Positions 8,766-18,141 of a stretch of 53,447 nt of DNA are shown here, in pieces. The notes beneath the pieces were generated by a model. The model made no database searches and was not told where the DNA came from. It saw nothing but the letters and a program-made list of their open reading frames with translations. How positions within the stretch are numbered: position 1 is the stretch's first letter; every line of letters begins with the position of its first letter. The translations under genes and the position numbers were made by a program. Source of the DNA: an uncultured Corynebacterium sp. (GTDB lineage: Bacteria; Actinomycetota; Actinomycetes; Mycobacteriales; Mycobacteriaceae); contig NZ_CAMIHZ010000015.1 in assembly GCF_946222305.1 (NCBI RefSeq), positions 1-53,447 of the forward strand, given 5' to 3'.

Positions 8766-11181
8766 CTGAGTTGTTTCCTGCCGCGTGGCTAAACAGCGCC
8801 GGCAGGGTGCTCTGCCATGCGCTGCGTACCTCGTCGAGGTTGTAGACCAGCGCGTGCGGTAGCTCGGCTGGCTTTTCTCCATTCGACGCCGCGCCCTTGG
8901 CGAAGACAATCTCCGCCTGGCCAGCGGCATCCCTAGAGCCGGTGCGTCCGATGACTGCCGCGGCCAAGCCCGCATTTTCAGCAGCGGACAGTACATCGTC
9001 GCGCTGTGCACGCTCGACAACCAGCAGGATGCGGGATGCCGTTTCGGAGAACAGGCCGACGAACATATCCGCGGCGATGGTCTCGCTATCGGCGCCCTCG
9101 CCCGCAGCCGGGGCCTCCAAGAATGCCGTCGGGTCAGCGACTACACCGAAATCGGACTGCGCTGCAAGTTCCACCAGCGCTTGGGACAGGCCGCCCTCGG
9201 ACAGGTCCGAAGCGGCGACAACCTTGCCGCGCAGGGAGCCCATAAGCTCGGCGAGCTTCTGCTCGTCCGCCAGATCCACCGCTGGTGGCATACCAGCGAG
9301 GGCGTTGTCGTGCGCCACCTGCTGCCAGATTGATCCGCCCAGTTCGTCACGGGTCTTCTTACCAACGAGGACCAGGTCAAATTCCGTTCCCTTGGCGCCG
9401 GCGACCCGCGCATTTACCTGCTGGGGGATCCGCGTGGAGGCGTCATCAATAGTTCCCAAAACCGCGACCACGGGGGTCGGGAGGATGGGGGTGTTGCCCG
9501 TCTGGTTGTAGAAGGACACGTTGCCACCGGTGACCGGAGTGGTCAGCTCTGCACAGCCATCAGCCAAGCCACGCACGGCCTCGCGGAACTGCCACATCAC
9601 TCCCGGGTCCTCGGGGGAACCGAAGTTCAGGCAGTTGGACACGGCCACGGGGGTCGCGCCGGTAGCGGCGACATTGCGGTGGGCCTCGGCCAGTGCCAGC
9701 TGTGCACCAGTGCGGGGATCCAACTTGGTGTAGCGGCCGGAAGCATCGGTGGCGACGGCGATACCACGGTTAGTCTCTTCGTCGATACGCAGCACACCGG
9801 CATCCGCATCCTGGGCGAGGACGGTGTTGCCACGCACGTAACGGTCGTATTGTTCCGTGATGAACTCGCGGGAGCACAGCGCTGAGGAGCTCGCGAGATC
9901 CAGCACTAGCTGGCGCAGTTCCATGGCGGTGCGTGGACGCTCTAGGTCGGGATCCTCATTGAGTTGATCCTGGTCGGCTGGACGCTCGTAAGGGCGCTCA
10001 TACACCGGGCCTTCCTCGGCCATGGAGTGCGGTGGAGCATCGACTACAATCTCGCCCTGGTGCTCGATCGTTAGGCGGTTGTCGTGCTCGGTGACGTAAC
10101 CGATATCCGAAGCCAGCACATCCCAGTGGCGGCAGATGTCCATGAAGGCATCCACGTTTTCGGGCTTCACGACGGCCATCATGCGCTCCTGGGACTCGGA
10201 GCTCAGGATCTCGGCAGCGGTCATGCCCTCCGCGCGCAGGTGTACGTGGTCGAGGTTGACGTGCATGCCGCCGTCGCCTGCGGAAGCTAGCTCCGAGGTG
10301 GCACAGGACAGACCCGCGCCACCGAGGTCCTGAATACCGACCACGACACCGGCGTTGTACAAGTCGAGGCAGCACTCAATGAGTACCTTCTCGGCAAATG
10401 GATCACCCACCTGCACTGCTGGCAACTTGCGCTCGGCTCCTTCTTCGAAGGTGTCCGACGCCAAAACGGATACGCCACCGATACCGTCCAAACCCGTGCG
10501 GGACCCGAAGAGGATCACCCGGTTGCCCGTGCCGGAAGCGAATGCCAACTTCAGGTCATCCACTTTGAGGGTGCCCACGCCCAACGCGTTGACCAGCGGG
10601 TTACCCGCGTAGGACTCGTCGAAGACGGTCTCGCCACCCAGGTTCGGCAGGCCGAGAGAGTTTCCATATCCACCCACACCGGCGACAACGCCTGGCAGAA
10701 CGCGCTGGGTATCAGGAGCATCGGCGGGGCCGAAGCGCAGCTGATCCATGACCGCCACGGGGCGAGCACCCATCGCCATGATGTCGCGGATGATACCGCC
10801 CACACCGGTGGCGGCACCCTGGTATGGCTCCACGTAGGAGGGGTGGTTGTGGCTTTCCACCTTGAAGGTAACTGCGTGTCCGCCACCGATGTCGATCACA
10901 CCCGCGTTCTCACCGATACCGGCGAGCATCTTGGATTTCATCTCATCCGTAGTGGTCTCGCCGAAGTAGCGCAGGTGCACCTTGGAGGACTTGTAGGAGC
11001 AGTGCTCAGACCACATGATGGAGTACATCGCCAGCTCTGCGTCGGTGGGACGGCGACCCAGGATTTCCTTGATACGTGCGTACTCGTCATCCTTCAGCCC
11101 CAGCTCTGCATAGGGTTGCTGCAGATCGGGGTTGGCCTGTGCCTCGGCGACAGTATCGTTGTGAATCTTATTTTCAGTCAT
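8755..11181 (-). CDS. purL: Phosphoribosylformylglycinamidine synthase, large subunit (small-form PurL)
   Basis: An 808-residue synthetase subunit for step 4, FGAR + glutamine + ATP to FGAM. It is the small PurL type that works in complex with PurS and PurQ, both encoded just upstream. Visible motifs include 'MWSEHCSYKSSK' near residue 55, 'GGGHAVTFKVESHNHPS', and 'GVVVGIQDLGGAGLSCATSE'. The start is the ATG at 11181, 16 bases after purQ. The 3' end overlaps the convergent thioesterase gene by 11 bases. Confidence 0.97.
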   Translation of the reverse strand: MTENKIHNDTVAEAQANPDLQQPYAELGLKDDEYARIKEILGRRPTDAELAMYSIMWSEHCSYKSSKVHLRYFGETTTDEMKSKMLAGIGENAGVIDIGGGHAVTFKVESHNHPSYVEPYQGAATGVGGIIRDIMAMGARPVAVMDQLRFGPADAPDTQRVLPGVVAGVGGYGNSLGLPNLGGETVFDESYAGNPLVNALGVGTLKVDDLKLAFASGTGNRVILFGSRTGLDGIGGVSVLASDTFEEGAERKLPAVQVGDPFAEKVLIECCLDLYNAGVVVGIQDLGGAGLSCATSELASAGDGGMHVNLDHVHLRAEGMTAAEILSSESQERMMAVVKPENVDAFMDICRHWDVLASDIGYVTEHDNRLTIEHQGEIVVDAPPHSMAEEGPVYERPYERPADQDQLNEDPDLERPRTAMELRQLVLDLASSSALCSREFITEQYDRYVRGNTVLAQDADAGVLRIDEETNRGIAVATDASGRYTKLDPRTGAQLALAEAHRNVAATGATPVAVSNCLNFGSPEDPGVMWQFREAVRGLADGCAELTTPVTGGNVSFYNQTGNTPILPTPVVAVLGTIDDASTRIPQQVNARVAGAKGTEFDLVLVGKKTRDELGGSIWQQVAHDNALAGMPPAVDLADEQKLAELMGSLRGKVVAASDLSEGGLSQALVELAAQSDFGVVADPTAFLEAPAAGEGADSETIAADMFVGLFSETASRILLVVERAQRDDVLSAAENAGLAAAVIGRTGSRDAAGQAEIVFAKGAASNGEKPAELPHALVYNLDEVRSAWQSTLPALFSHAAGNNSVIE

Positions 11182-11197
11182 GATGCGGCGTCGGCTC

Positions 11198-11866
11198 CTA
11201 GGAAACGAGGGTGTTCAGGACGGAGGTGAACAGCCCCAGACCGTCCGTGGATGGTCCGGTCAGCTCTTCAACTGCGTGCTCGGGGTGAGGCATAAGGCCT
11301 ACAACGCGGCCATTTTCGCTGCACACGCCGGCAATGGAGTTACGGGAACCATTGTGGTTTTCGGCGTAGCGGAACACCACGCGACCGGAGTCCTCCAGCT
11401 CTTTGAGGGTTTCATCATCAGCCTGGAAACGACCCTCACCGTGCTTGGTGGGCACGTAGATGCGGTCGGTCTTGATGCCCTGCGTCCACGGGGTGTCCTT
11501 GTTTTCCACCTCGAGGTAGATATCGCGACACACGAAGTGCAGCCCCTCGTTACGGGTCAAAGCCCCCGGCAGCAGGCCCGCCTCCTGCAGGATTTGGAAG
11601 CCGTTGCAGATACCCAGAACGGGAGTTCCGCGACCGGCAGCTTCCACTACAGCATTCATAGCCGGAGCGATGGAGGCGATAGCGCCGGCACGCAGGTAGT
11701 CGCCGTAGGAAAATCCGCCTGGTACCACCACGGCATCTACGTTTTTGAGATCCTCATCCGCGTGCCACAGCTCAACAGCCTCAGCGCCGGCCAGTCGCAC
11801 GGCGCGGGAGGCATCCACATCATCGAGAGTGCCGGGGAAGGTGATCACGCCAATGCGTGCACTCAC
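11198..11866 (-). CDS. purQ: Phosphoribosylformylglycinamidine synthase, glutaminase subunit
   Basis: A 222-residue class I glutamine amidotransferase that feeds ammonia to PurL. The nucleophile is Cys87 in 'LGICNGFQ', and the His-Glu pair is in 'MPHPEH' near the C-terminus; the N-terminal 'GVITFPGT' is typical of PurQ. Its start overlaps the purS stop by four bases (ATGA), indicating translational coupling within purS-purQ-purL. Confidence 0.97.
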   Translation of the reverse strand: MSARIGVITFPGTLDDVDASRAVRLAGAEAVELWHADEDLKNVDAVVVPGGFSYGDYLRAGAIASIAPAMNAVVEAAGRGTPVLGICNGFQILQEAGLLPGALTRNEGLHFVCRDIYLEVENKDTPWTQGIKTDRIYVPTKHGEGRFQADDETLKELEDSGRVVFRYAENHNGSRNSIAGVCSENGRVVGLMPHPEHAVEELTGPSTDGLGLFTSVLNTLVS

Positions 11867-12120
11867 TTGGCAGCCTCCGCATCCTCAGTCTCGACAACAA
11901 CGTCATAGTCTTCGATCACGGTGTTAGCCAGCAGATCACGAGCGATGCGCTCGAGATCTTCCTTGCTGACGTTATCCTCCACATCCAGTTCGAAGCGCTT
12001 GCCCTGACGGACATCGTTTACGCCACTGATCCCGATACGACCCAAGGCGCGGACAACCGCCTGGCCCTGGGGATCGAGGATTTCCTTTTTCGGCATAACG
12101 TTGACAACAACACGAGCCAT
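11863..12120 (-). CDS. purS: Phosphoribosylformylglycinamidine synthase subunit PurS
   Basis: An 85-residue protein starting 'MARVVVNVMPKKEILDPQG' with the conserved 'VNDVRQGKRFEL' segment. PurS dimers bridge PurL and PurQ in Gram-positive FGAM synthase. It is the first gene of purS-purQ-purL. The mRNA probably begins about 40 bases upstream at an extended -10 promoter. The last residues are acidic and Ala-rich. Confidence 0.95.
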   Translation of the reverse strand: MARVVVNVMPKKEILDPQGQAVVRALGRIGISGVNDVRQGKRFELDVEDNVSKEDLERIARDLLANTVIEDYDVVVETEDAEAAK

Positions 12121-12164
12121 GGTGATTCGTTTCTCCCAGCTTTAAGGGTGGAATTTACTGCCCC

Positions 12165-12173
12165 ATCGTAACA
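12165..12173 (-). promoter_or_regulatory. Candidate extended -10 promoter for purSQL
   Basis: On the minus strand the sequence TGTTACGAT (TG, one base, TACGAT) lies about 45 bases before the purS ATG, a good match to an extended -10 element. Upstream of it, at 12201-12233, a GC-rich inverted repeat (TCGCCCC / GGGGCGA) sits between the DUF2334 gene and this promoter and could end upstream transcription. Confidence 0.4.
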
Positions 12174-12257
12174 CTCGCCCCCGAAACCCAAATCCGATGT
12201 TCGCCCCAGGTGCCCCTTCGCTGGGCGGGGCGAGGGGCGTCGATATAAAAAGCTTCT

Positions 12258-12998
12258 TTATGCGACGCCCACGCGGCCAGCGGCCGTAACCCCGTGCGGG
12301 CGGGCGAAAGATTCGTAGGTGGTGCCTGCGTAGCCAGCTTCCTGAAGGATCTGTAGGGCGCGTTCGAGGTCCCGGAAGACGGAATCCTTGGAGGCTTTGC
12401 CCGCGGAGACGGAGATTCGGACGTCATGTTCTTTGGCGACCAAGCGTTGGATGGTGCGCAAGACGTTTCGGCGCCACCATTTAGCAGCACCGAAGCCTTC
12501 ACCGAAGGCGAGTACACGCACGGGGTGCGCGATGTCTTCGACGAGATCCCAGACGTGGTACGCATCAGCGGCGACTTCAAAGCCCGCGTTGTGGGCGGCC
12601 TCCATGGCACCGGCGGAAGCACCCCAGCGGGAAGGTGCGAACACGTGTGGATGAATGCCGAGCTGGCTGAGTTGGCGGCAGGCGCCGTTGATGCGCAGGG
12701 TGGATTCATGCCGTCCGAGCTGGAAGAACTCGCCTTTTTCAACGCGTCCGGAGGAGTGGTAGAGGGGGCCCAGACCGCCCAAGAGGATCTCGTGGTCCCG
12801 AGCGGCGGAATCCAGGATCAATTCGAGGGCTGGCGCGTCTTGGCGCAAGCGCCACTCGGGACCGTTGACATTGACCACCAACCCGGCGCGGTAGCCGTAC
12901 TCGCGTGCCATATCGCAGAGCCGCTGGGCAGTGAGTACATCGTCACCGGCAATGGAACTAACGGACAGCATGAGGCGGGGTTGATGGGAGGCGTTCAT
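12258..12998 (-). CDS. DUF2334 / polysaccharide-deacetylase-like protein
   Basis: A ~247-residue cytoplasmic-looking protein resembling DUF2334 predicted deacetylases (NodB-like fold). An early 'RLMLSVSSIAGDD' strand occupies the place of the metal-binding aspartate motif, 'EILLGGLGPLYHS' the place of the His motif, and 'HVFAPSRWGAS' the third motif. The classical 'H-x-x-x-H' zinc site is not obvious, so catalytic activity is unproved. I use the ATG at 12998; an in-frame TTG at 13022 would add eight residues and neither has a ribosome binding site. A palindromic cluster lies just upstream at 13047-13070. The gene sits between ptrB and purS. Confidence 0.6.
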   Translation of the reverse strand: MNASHQPRLMLSVSSIAGDDVLTAQRLCDMAREYGYRAGLVVNVNGPEWRLRQDAPALELILDSAARDHEILLGGLGPLYHSSGRVEKGEFFQLGRHESTLRINGACRQLSQLGIHPHVFAPSRWGASAGAMEAAHNAGFEVAADAYHVWDLVEDIAHPVRVLAFGEGFGAAKWWRRNVLRTIQRLVAKEHDVRISVSAGKASKDSVFRDLERALQILQEAGYAGTTYESFARPHGVTAAGRVGVA

Positions 12999-13046
12999 GC
13001 TTTGGAACCATGGCAGATTCAAGTAAAGCGGGCGTTACGCCTAGAC

Positions 13047-13070
13047 AACTTTTTGGGGAAAAGTTTTCCC
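13047..13070. repeat. Overlapping AACTTTT/AAAAGTT inverted repeats
   Basis: Two overlapping inverted repeats lie between ptrB and the DUF2334 gene. AACTTTT (13047-13053) pairs with AAAAGTT (13059-13065), and GGGAAAA (13056-13062) pairs with TTTTCCC (13064-13070) around one central base. The position, about 50 bases before the DUF2334 ATG, suits an operator; it could also be a weak terminator for ptrB. Confidence 0.4.
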
Positions 13071-13119
13071 GGCCGAGGCGGGCAAGGCATTCCCCTCCCC
13101 CTCGCCGGCAGCAACAGAG

Positions 13120-15279
13120 TTAGGCTAGGCCCATCCGTTCGAGCTCCCACGCGGTCTCGAAAGCGATTTCTTTCCACTGCTCGTAGCGGCCGGAAACACC
13201 ACCGTGGCCGGAGGCGAGATCGATTTTCATCAGTGCATCAGCCCCGGCTACTTCGCGCAGTTTGGCCACCCACTTGGCTGGTTCAACATAGAGGACGCGC
13301 GTGTCGTTCAAGCTGGTCACAGCCAGAATCGCCGGGTAGTCGGTCTCGGGGTCGATGTTTTCGTAGGGCGCGTATCCAGCCATGTAGTCGTAGACTTCAG
13401 GATCGTGGTACGGATCTCCCCACTCATCCCACTCCGTCACCGTCAGAGGCAGTTCTGGCATGAGCATGGAGGTCAAAGGGTCAACGAAAGGCACGATGGC
13501 CTGGACTCCGCTGAAGCGATCGGGCGCCATGTTCGCGATAGCTCCCATGAGCATGCCACCGGCTGATCCGCCTTCGGCAACCATGGTCTCTGCCGTGGTC
13601 ACACCGGTCTCAATGAGGTGATCGGCTACGTCGATGAAGTCGGTGAACGTGTTCATCTTCTTCAGCTGCTTGCCGTCGTCGTACCATTTGCGTCCCATTT
13701 CACCACCACCGCGCACGTGGGCGATGGCAAAAATTCCACCGCGGTCCAGCAGCGGTAAGCGTGCGGTGAGGAATGCCGGATCACGGGAGATCTCGTAGGA
13801 GCCGTATCCGTAAAGCAGCACTGGGTTGGGTTGGGTGAGGTCCACGTTCGAACGGTAAATCAGCGATACTGGAACTTCCGCGCCATCGCGAGCGGTCACC
13901 CAGAGCCGGCGGGCAACGTAGTCTCCTGGTGTGAAGGGAGTGCCGTCTGGCGCTGGCAGTACGATCTGCTCCTTGCGCAGGAATTTCTCCCCCGTTTCCA
14001 GATCCATATCGAACACACGGGTTGGTCGCACGAAGCTGGATACCACGTTGCGCAGCACCGGGCTGTCCCATTCGGAATTGCCGCTGACCACTACGCTAGT
14101 GAGCTCTTCGCCAAACTCAATTGGCACAAACTCGCTGAAGCCGTGGCGGATGTCCATGACATAGGCGGTCTCCACGGCATCTTCGCGCAACTCGAGCACC
14201 AGATAGTTGCGGAAAACCTCTACGCCATCCACTCGGGCGTCATCGCGGTGTGGCACCAGACAGGAAACATCAGCGAGCGTTTCGATTGTACCCACGGGGT
14301 GGTACCCCAGTTCACTATTGACGCCGTTTCGATTGTGAACGACCATCCAGTAATCGTGGCCGTCCACGATTGCGTGGTCCACGCCGTACTCAATCCCGTT
14401 TTCGCGTGGCAGGATGCATTCCAATTCGGCATGGGGATCTTGCAAGTCCAGGTACCAGCATTCGCTGGTGACCTTGGAGCTTGTGGAGACCAGCAGGTAA
14501 CGCTCGGAGCGGGTCGTACTTACGCCTGTCCAGTAACGCTCGTCTTCTTCGCGGAAAATCAGCTCGTCTTCTTCGACCGGGGTCCCCAGCGTGTGCTTCC
14601 AAATTTCGTGTGGTCGCCATGCATCATCCACGCGTTGGTAGTACACCGTGTCATTACCGACCCAGGTGGCGCCGTAGCTAATGTTGCTGATTTCTTCTGG
14701 CCAGTGTTCGCCGGTTTCCAGGTCCTTGAATCGCATGGTAAAGCGCTCGTCGCCGGCGAGGTCTACCGAGTAAGCCAGGCGCGTACCATCCAAGGTCACA
14801 CTTGCAGCTCCAAGGCTGAAGAACTTGCTACCTTCTGCCAGGGCGTTGGCGTCGAGGAATACTTGTTCCTCCTCAGCTGCCTTATCCGCTTCGATGTTCG
14901 GCGGGGTCCAATCATCTACTTCTCGCACCGGGATGCGGCACATCGTCGGGTAATTCTTTCCCTCCTCAGTGCGGGAGAAATACCACCACTGTCCAGAACG
15001 AACAGGCACCGAAAGATCGGTTTCTTGTACGCGCGCCTTGATCTCTTCGAAAATATCCTGCTTCAAAGAAGCTAGGTGCGAGGTACGGTGTTCGGTCCAC
15101 TCATTCTCGGCCTTGAGGTGAGCCATGAGCTCTTCAGACTCTTTATCCCGCATCCACTCGTAGTTGTCCACGAACTCTCGTCCATGGAAAGAACGGGTTG
15201 CTGGTTGCTTCCGAGGCACTGGAGCCTTGATCTCCGACGTGCTCCCAGGTGTGTTCTGAGAAGGGTTTTCAATCGACAT
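13120..15279 (-). CDS. ptrB: Oligopeptidase B / prolyl oligopeptidase family (S9A) peptidase
   Basis: A 719-residue serine peptidase of normal family length. The N-terminal two thirds form the seven-blade beta-propeller that restricts entry to short peptides. The C-terminal alpha/beta-hydrolase domain carries nucleophile Ser572 in 'GGSAGGML', Asp659 in 'LNDTRV' and His692 in 'SGHGG', with spacing matching known S9A enzymes. No signal peptide, so it is probably cytoplasmic and cleaves short peptides, oligopeptidase B after basic residues. A peptide importer (oppABCD-F) lies nearby beyond purC. The ATG at 15279 follows a perfect 23-base palindrome that contains the likely ribosome binding site. 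Confidence 0.88.
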   Translation of the reverse strand: MSIENPSQNTPGSTSEIKAPVPRKQPATRSFHGREFVDNYEWMRDKESEELMAHLKAENEWTEHRTSHLASLKQDIFEEIKARVQETDLSVPVRSGQWWYFSRTEEGKNYPTMCRIPVREVDDWTPPNIEADKAAEEEQVFLDANALAEGSKFFSLGAASVTLDGTRLAYSVDLAGDERFTMRFKDLETGEHWPEEISNISYGATWVGNDTVYYQRVDDAWRPHEIWKHTLGTPVEEDELIFREEDERYWTGVSTTRSERYLLVSTSSKVTSECWYLDLQDPHAELECILPRENGIEYGVDHAIVDGHDYWMVVHNRNGVNSELGYHPVGTIETLADVSCLVPHRDDARVDGVEVFRNYLVLELREDAVETAYVMDIRHGFSEFVPIEFGEELTSVVVSGNSEWDSPVLRNVVSSFVRPTRVFDMDLETGEKFLRKEQIVLPAPDGTPFTPGDYVARRLWVTARDGAEVPVSLIYRSNVDLTQPNPVLLYGYGSYEISRDPAFLTARLPLLDRGGIFAIAHVRGGGEMGRKWYDDGKQLKKMNTFTDFIDVADHLIETGVTTAETMVAEGGSAGGMLMGAIANMAPDRFSGVQAIVPFVDPLTSMLMPELPLTVTEWDEWGDPYHDPEVYDYMAGYAPYENIDPETDYPAILAVTSLNDTRVLYVEPAKWVAKLREVAGADALMKIDLASGHGGVSGRYEQWKEIAFETAWELERMGLA

Positions 15280-15281
15280 AA

Positions 15282-15304
15282 ACCCCCACTGTAACAGTGG
15301 GGGT
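15282..15304 (-). promoter_or_regulatory. Perfect inverted repeat enclosing the ptrB ribosome binding site
   Basis: Two 11-bp perfectly complementary arms (ACCCCCACTGT and ACAGTGGGGGT) surround one central base, ending two bases before the ptrB ATG. On the minus strand the order is arm, arm with GGGGG, TTT, ATG. The only purine-rich stretch able to act as a ribosome binding site lies in the second arm. It could be a terminator for purC (hairpin plus TTT), a translational control hairpin, or a DNA operator. Confidence 0.55.
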
Positions 15305-15334
15305 CGGGTTGTCAGCTTGGGGAACTAGCCCGGC

Positions 15335-16228
15335 TTAAACGCAGCTGCCAATCCAATCGGCAAACCGCTTCCCGGAAATTTTTTCGTAGGCCTCCACGTA
15401 GCGCGCACGGGTAGCCTCCACCACGGAACCTGGCAGCGCGGGTGGCGGAGTGCCGTCCTTCTGATTCCACCCGGACTTTGGACCGGTCAGCCAGTTACGT
15501 ACGTACTGCTTGTCGAAGGAAGGCTGCACCTTGCCTTCGTCGTACTCGTCAGCTGGCCAGTAACGAGAGGAATCTGGGGTGAGAACCTCGTCAGCCAAGA
15601 CCAGTTGGCCATTTTCATCGAGGCCGAACTCGAATTTCGTATCCGCCAGAATCACGCCACGCTCGCGTGCCAAGTCCGCAGCCTTGGTGTAGATCTGCAG
15701 CGTGGCGTCGCGAAGTTCATTGGCCCGCTCCTCCCCCAGGGCCTCGACAACTACATCGAAACTGACGTTTTCATCATGATCACCAACTTCCGCCTTCGTG
15801 GCCGGGGTAAAGATTGGCTCCGGCAGACGGGAGGCTTCGGTGAGACCTTCTGGCAGTTCGACGCCACACACCGATCCGGATTCGTTGTATTCCTTCAGTC
15901 CCGAGCCAGTCAGGTAGCCACGGGCGACACATTCGAATGGCATCATGTCCAGCTTCTTGCATACCATGGCCCGACCCAAGACGGAGGCGGGGATGCGCTC
16001 ATCATCGAGGGGGCCAGCGAGGTGGTTGGGGAAATCAATGGTGTCAAAGAAGAAGGCGCTCATTGCGGTGAGCACCCGCCCCTTGTCCGGGATTTCCGTA
16101 TCGAGGACGAAGTCGTAAGCACTAATGCGATCGGTAACGACCATCAGGAGAGTGTCAGCATCAATCTCGTAGATCTCGCGGACCTTGCCGGCGGAGATGT
16201 GCTCGTAATCGGAAAGTTCAGGACGCAT
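15335..16228 (-). CDS. purC: Phosphoribosylaminoimidazole-succinocarboxamide synthase
   Basis: A 297-residue SAICAR synthetase (step 8: CAIR + aspartate + ATP). It starts 'MRPELSDYEHISAGKVREIYE', with 'DRISAYDFVL' and the conserved 'ECVARGYLTGSG' and 'DTKFEFG' motifs. The frame stays open 65 codons further upstream, but the ATG at 16228 matches the family's N-terminus. No clear Shine-Dalgarno sequence. It is transcribed towards ptrB; the 290-base spacer to the divergent oppA should hold both promoters. Confidence 0.96.
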   Translation of the reverse strand: MRPELSDYEHISAGKVREIYEIDADTLLMVVTDRISAYDFVLDTEIPDKGRVLTAMSAFFFDTIDFPNHLAGPLDDERIPASVLGRAMVCKKLDMMPFECVARGYLTGSGLKEYNESGSVCGVELPEGLTEASRLPEPIFTPATKAEVGDHDENVSFDVVVEALGEERANELRDATLQIYTKAADLARERGVILADTKFEFGLDENGQLVLADEVLTPDSSRYWPADEYDEGKVQPSFDKQYVRNWLTGPKSGWNQKDGTPPPALPGSVVEATRARYVEAYEKISGKRFADWIGSCV

Positions 16229-16518
16229 GGTGAGAAAGTCTAGACCTGACTGAAGGCTTTTACTATTCCAAACCCCTTCTGCGCTCCCCACCCACCACGT
16301 TTGCCGTCCAAACATACTGAATCCTGCATAGAAGCCATGCAACCTAGCTAATAATTGCCCCCCGGAATGTGTCCCAGGCAACAATTTCTTTTTCCTTTTC
16401 GAGGTCGACCCTCTTATCATCAATCCGATGCTGCGCTAATCAACCACTCCTTAGAGATCGATAACCGACTTACGCGATCGGCATTGGCGCAGCTTGACGT
16501 GAAAGAGGAAAACGGCAC

Positions 16519-18141
16519 ATGAGAGCGAAAAGAGTTCTGGCGGCACTCACCGCCATGACCCTCACCGCGAGCCTGGCAGCATGTTCCACGAAGCAACCCG
16601 AAGCGTCGGCGGAGTACATCTCCATTTACGGTTCGGAACCGCAAAACCCATTGGTCCCCACCAACACCACTGAAAATGGTGGCGGTGTGCTTCTGGAAAC
16701 CCTTTTTGATGGCCTCGTCGGTTATGACCCAGAAGGCAAACCTTTCAACCAAGTAGCAGAATCCATCACGCCGAACGCGGATTCCACGAAGTTCACTGTG
16801 GTGATCAAAGATGGTTGGAAGTTCCACAATGGTGAGGAAGTCACTTCCGATAACTTCATCAAGGCGTGGAATTTCGGTGCCAATACCAAAAATGGTCAAT
16901 TGGGTAGCGACTTCTTCTCCAACATCAAGGGCTTCGACGAGCTCAATGGCAAGGATAGTAAGCACGATGGCCTGTCCGGGTTGAAGAAGGTCGATGACCA
17001 CAAGTTCACCGTAGAGCTCAGTGCTCCGGAATCGACGTGGCCACTGCGGCTGGGTTACAGCTCCTACGTTCCCCTACCGGATGTGGCGTTTAAAGACATG
17101 GACGCCTTTGGCGAACACCCCGTAGGCAATGGGCCCTACATGATGGATGGCGACGATGCGTGGACCCACAACGTCAACATTCGCTTGAAGCCATTCGATG
17201 GCTACAGCGGCAAGGACAAGCCGCAAAACAAGGGCCTGAACTTCGTCTTCTACACCAGCCAGGATACGGCTTACGCCGATATGCAGGCCGGTGACTTGGA
17301 CTCCATACGTGAGACCGTTGGCCCCAACGCTTACCCGTCTTATCAGGCCGATTTCCCCGATTCCCACAGCAACCGCCCAATGGCTTCCATCGAATCCTTT
17401 GGCATCCCCTACAGCTTGGAGCACTTCAAGGACGACGAAGAAGGCAAACTGCGCCGCCGGGCCATCAGCATGGCCATTGATCGCAAGCTGATCACCGAAA
17501 AGCTGTTCTTTGGTGCCCGCACCCCGGCTGAGGATTTCGGCTCCCCTACTTTGGGCGGCACACCGGATATCAAGGGCAAGGAAGTCCTGACCTATCAGCC
17601 AGAAAAAGCCCGCGAGCTGTGGGCAAAGGCCAACGAAATCCGTCCCTTCACCGGAACATTCAAGATCGCGTATAACGCCGATGCTGGCCACCAAGGTTGG
17701 GTGGAAGCAGTGACCAACAGCATCCGCCAGACTTTGGATATTCCAGCAGAAGGCAAGGCGTACCCGAACTTCAAGGGCTTGCGCGACGAGATCGTCAACG
17801 GCAGTGTGAACTCCGGTTACCGCACCGGTTGGCTGGGCGATTACCCCTCCATCGCCAACTTCCTCGAATCGCAATACCGCACCAAGGGCAGCTCCAACGA
17901 TTCGGAGTACTCCAACAAAAAGTTCGATGCCCTGCTATCCAAGGCCGCTAGCAGCCCCAATGCCAAGGAAGCTCAACCCATCTACAACGAGGCGCAAACG
18001 ATCCTCATGCAGGATCTGCCGCAAATACCCCTGTGGTACAAGTCCGCATCCACCGCGTGGAACCCGAAGCTAAAGAACTTCCAAACTGGGTGGAATGGCT
18101 ACCCAGAGTTCACCAAGCTCGTGAAGGAAGGTGACAACTAA
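16519..18141 (+). CDS. oppA: Oligopeptide ABC transporter substrate-binding lipoprotein
   Basis: A 540-residue SBP_bac_5 (cluster C) binding protein. The signal peptide ends in a lipobox 'SLAAC' at about residues 18-22, so it is anchored to the outer face of the membrane by its cysteine. The family pattern 'LFDGLVGYDPEGKPFNQVAESI' and 'TFHNGEEVTSDNFI'-like segments are clear. An AAAGAGGAAA ribosome binding site at 16502-16511 fixes the ATG. It heads a tightly coupled oppA-oppB-oppC-oppDF set; peptide specificity cannot be read from sequence. Confidence 0.92.
   Translation: MRAKRVLAALTAMTLTASLAACSTKQPEASAEYISIYGSEPQNPLVPTNTTENGGGVLLETLFDGLVGYDPEGKPFNQVAESITPNADSTKFTVVIKDGWKFHNGEEVTSDNFIKAWNFGANTKNGQLGSDFFSNIKGFDELNGKDSKHDGLSGLKKVDDHKFTVELSAPESTWPLRLGYSSYVPLPDVAFKDMDAFGEHPVGNGPYMMDGDDAWTHNVNIRLKPFDGYSGKDKPQNKGLNFVFYTSQDTAYADMQAGDLDSIRETVGPNAYPSYQADFPDSHSNRPMASIESFGIPYSLEHFKDDEEGKLRRRAISMAIDRKLITEKLFFGARTPAEDFGSPTLGGTPDIKGKEVLTYQPEKARELWAKANEIRPFTGTFKIAYNADAGHQGWVEAVTNSIRQTLDIPAEGKAYPNFKGLRDEIVNGSVNSGYRTGWLGDYPSIANFLESQYRTKGSSNDSEYSNKKFDALLSKAASSPNAKEAQPIYNEAQTILMQDLPQIPLWYKSASTAWNPKLKNFQTGWNGYPEFTKLVKEGDN

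Noticed and set aside
13831..15075. A 414-codon plus-strand frame opposite ptrB.
   Set aside because: No recognisable domain, and the minus strand encodes a complete peptidase with catalytic residues.
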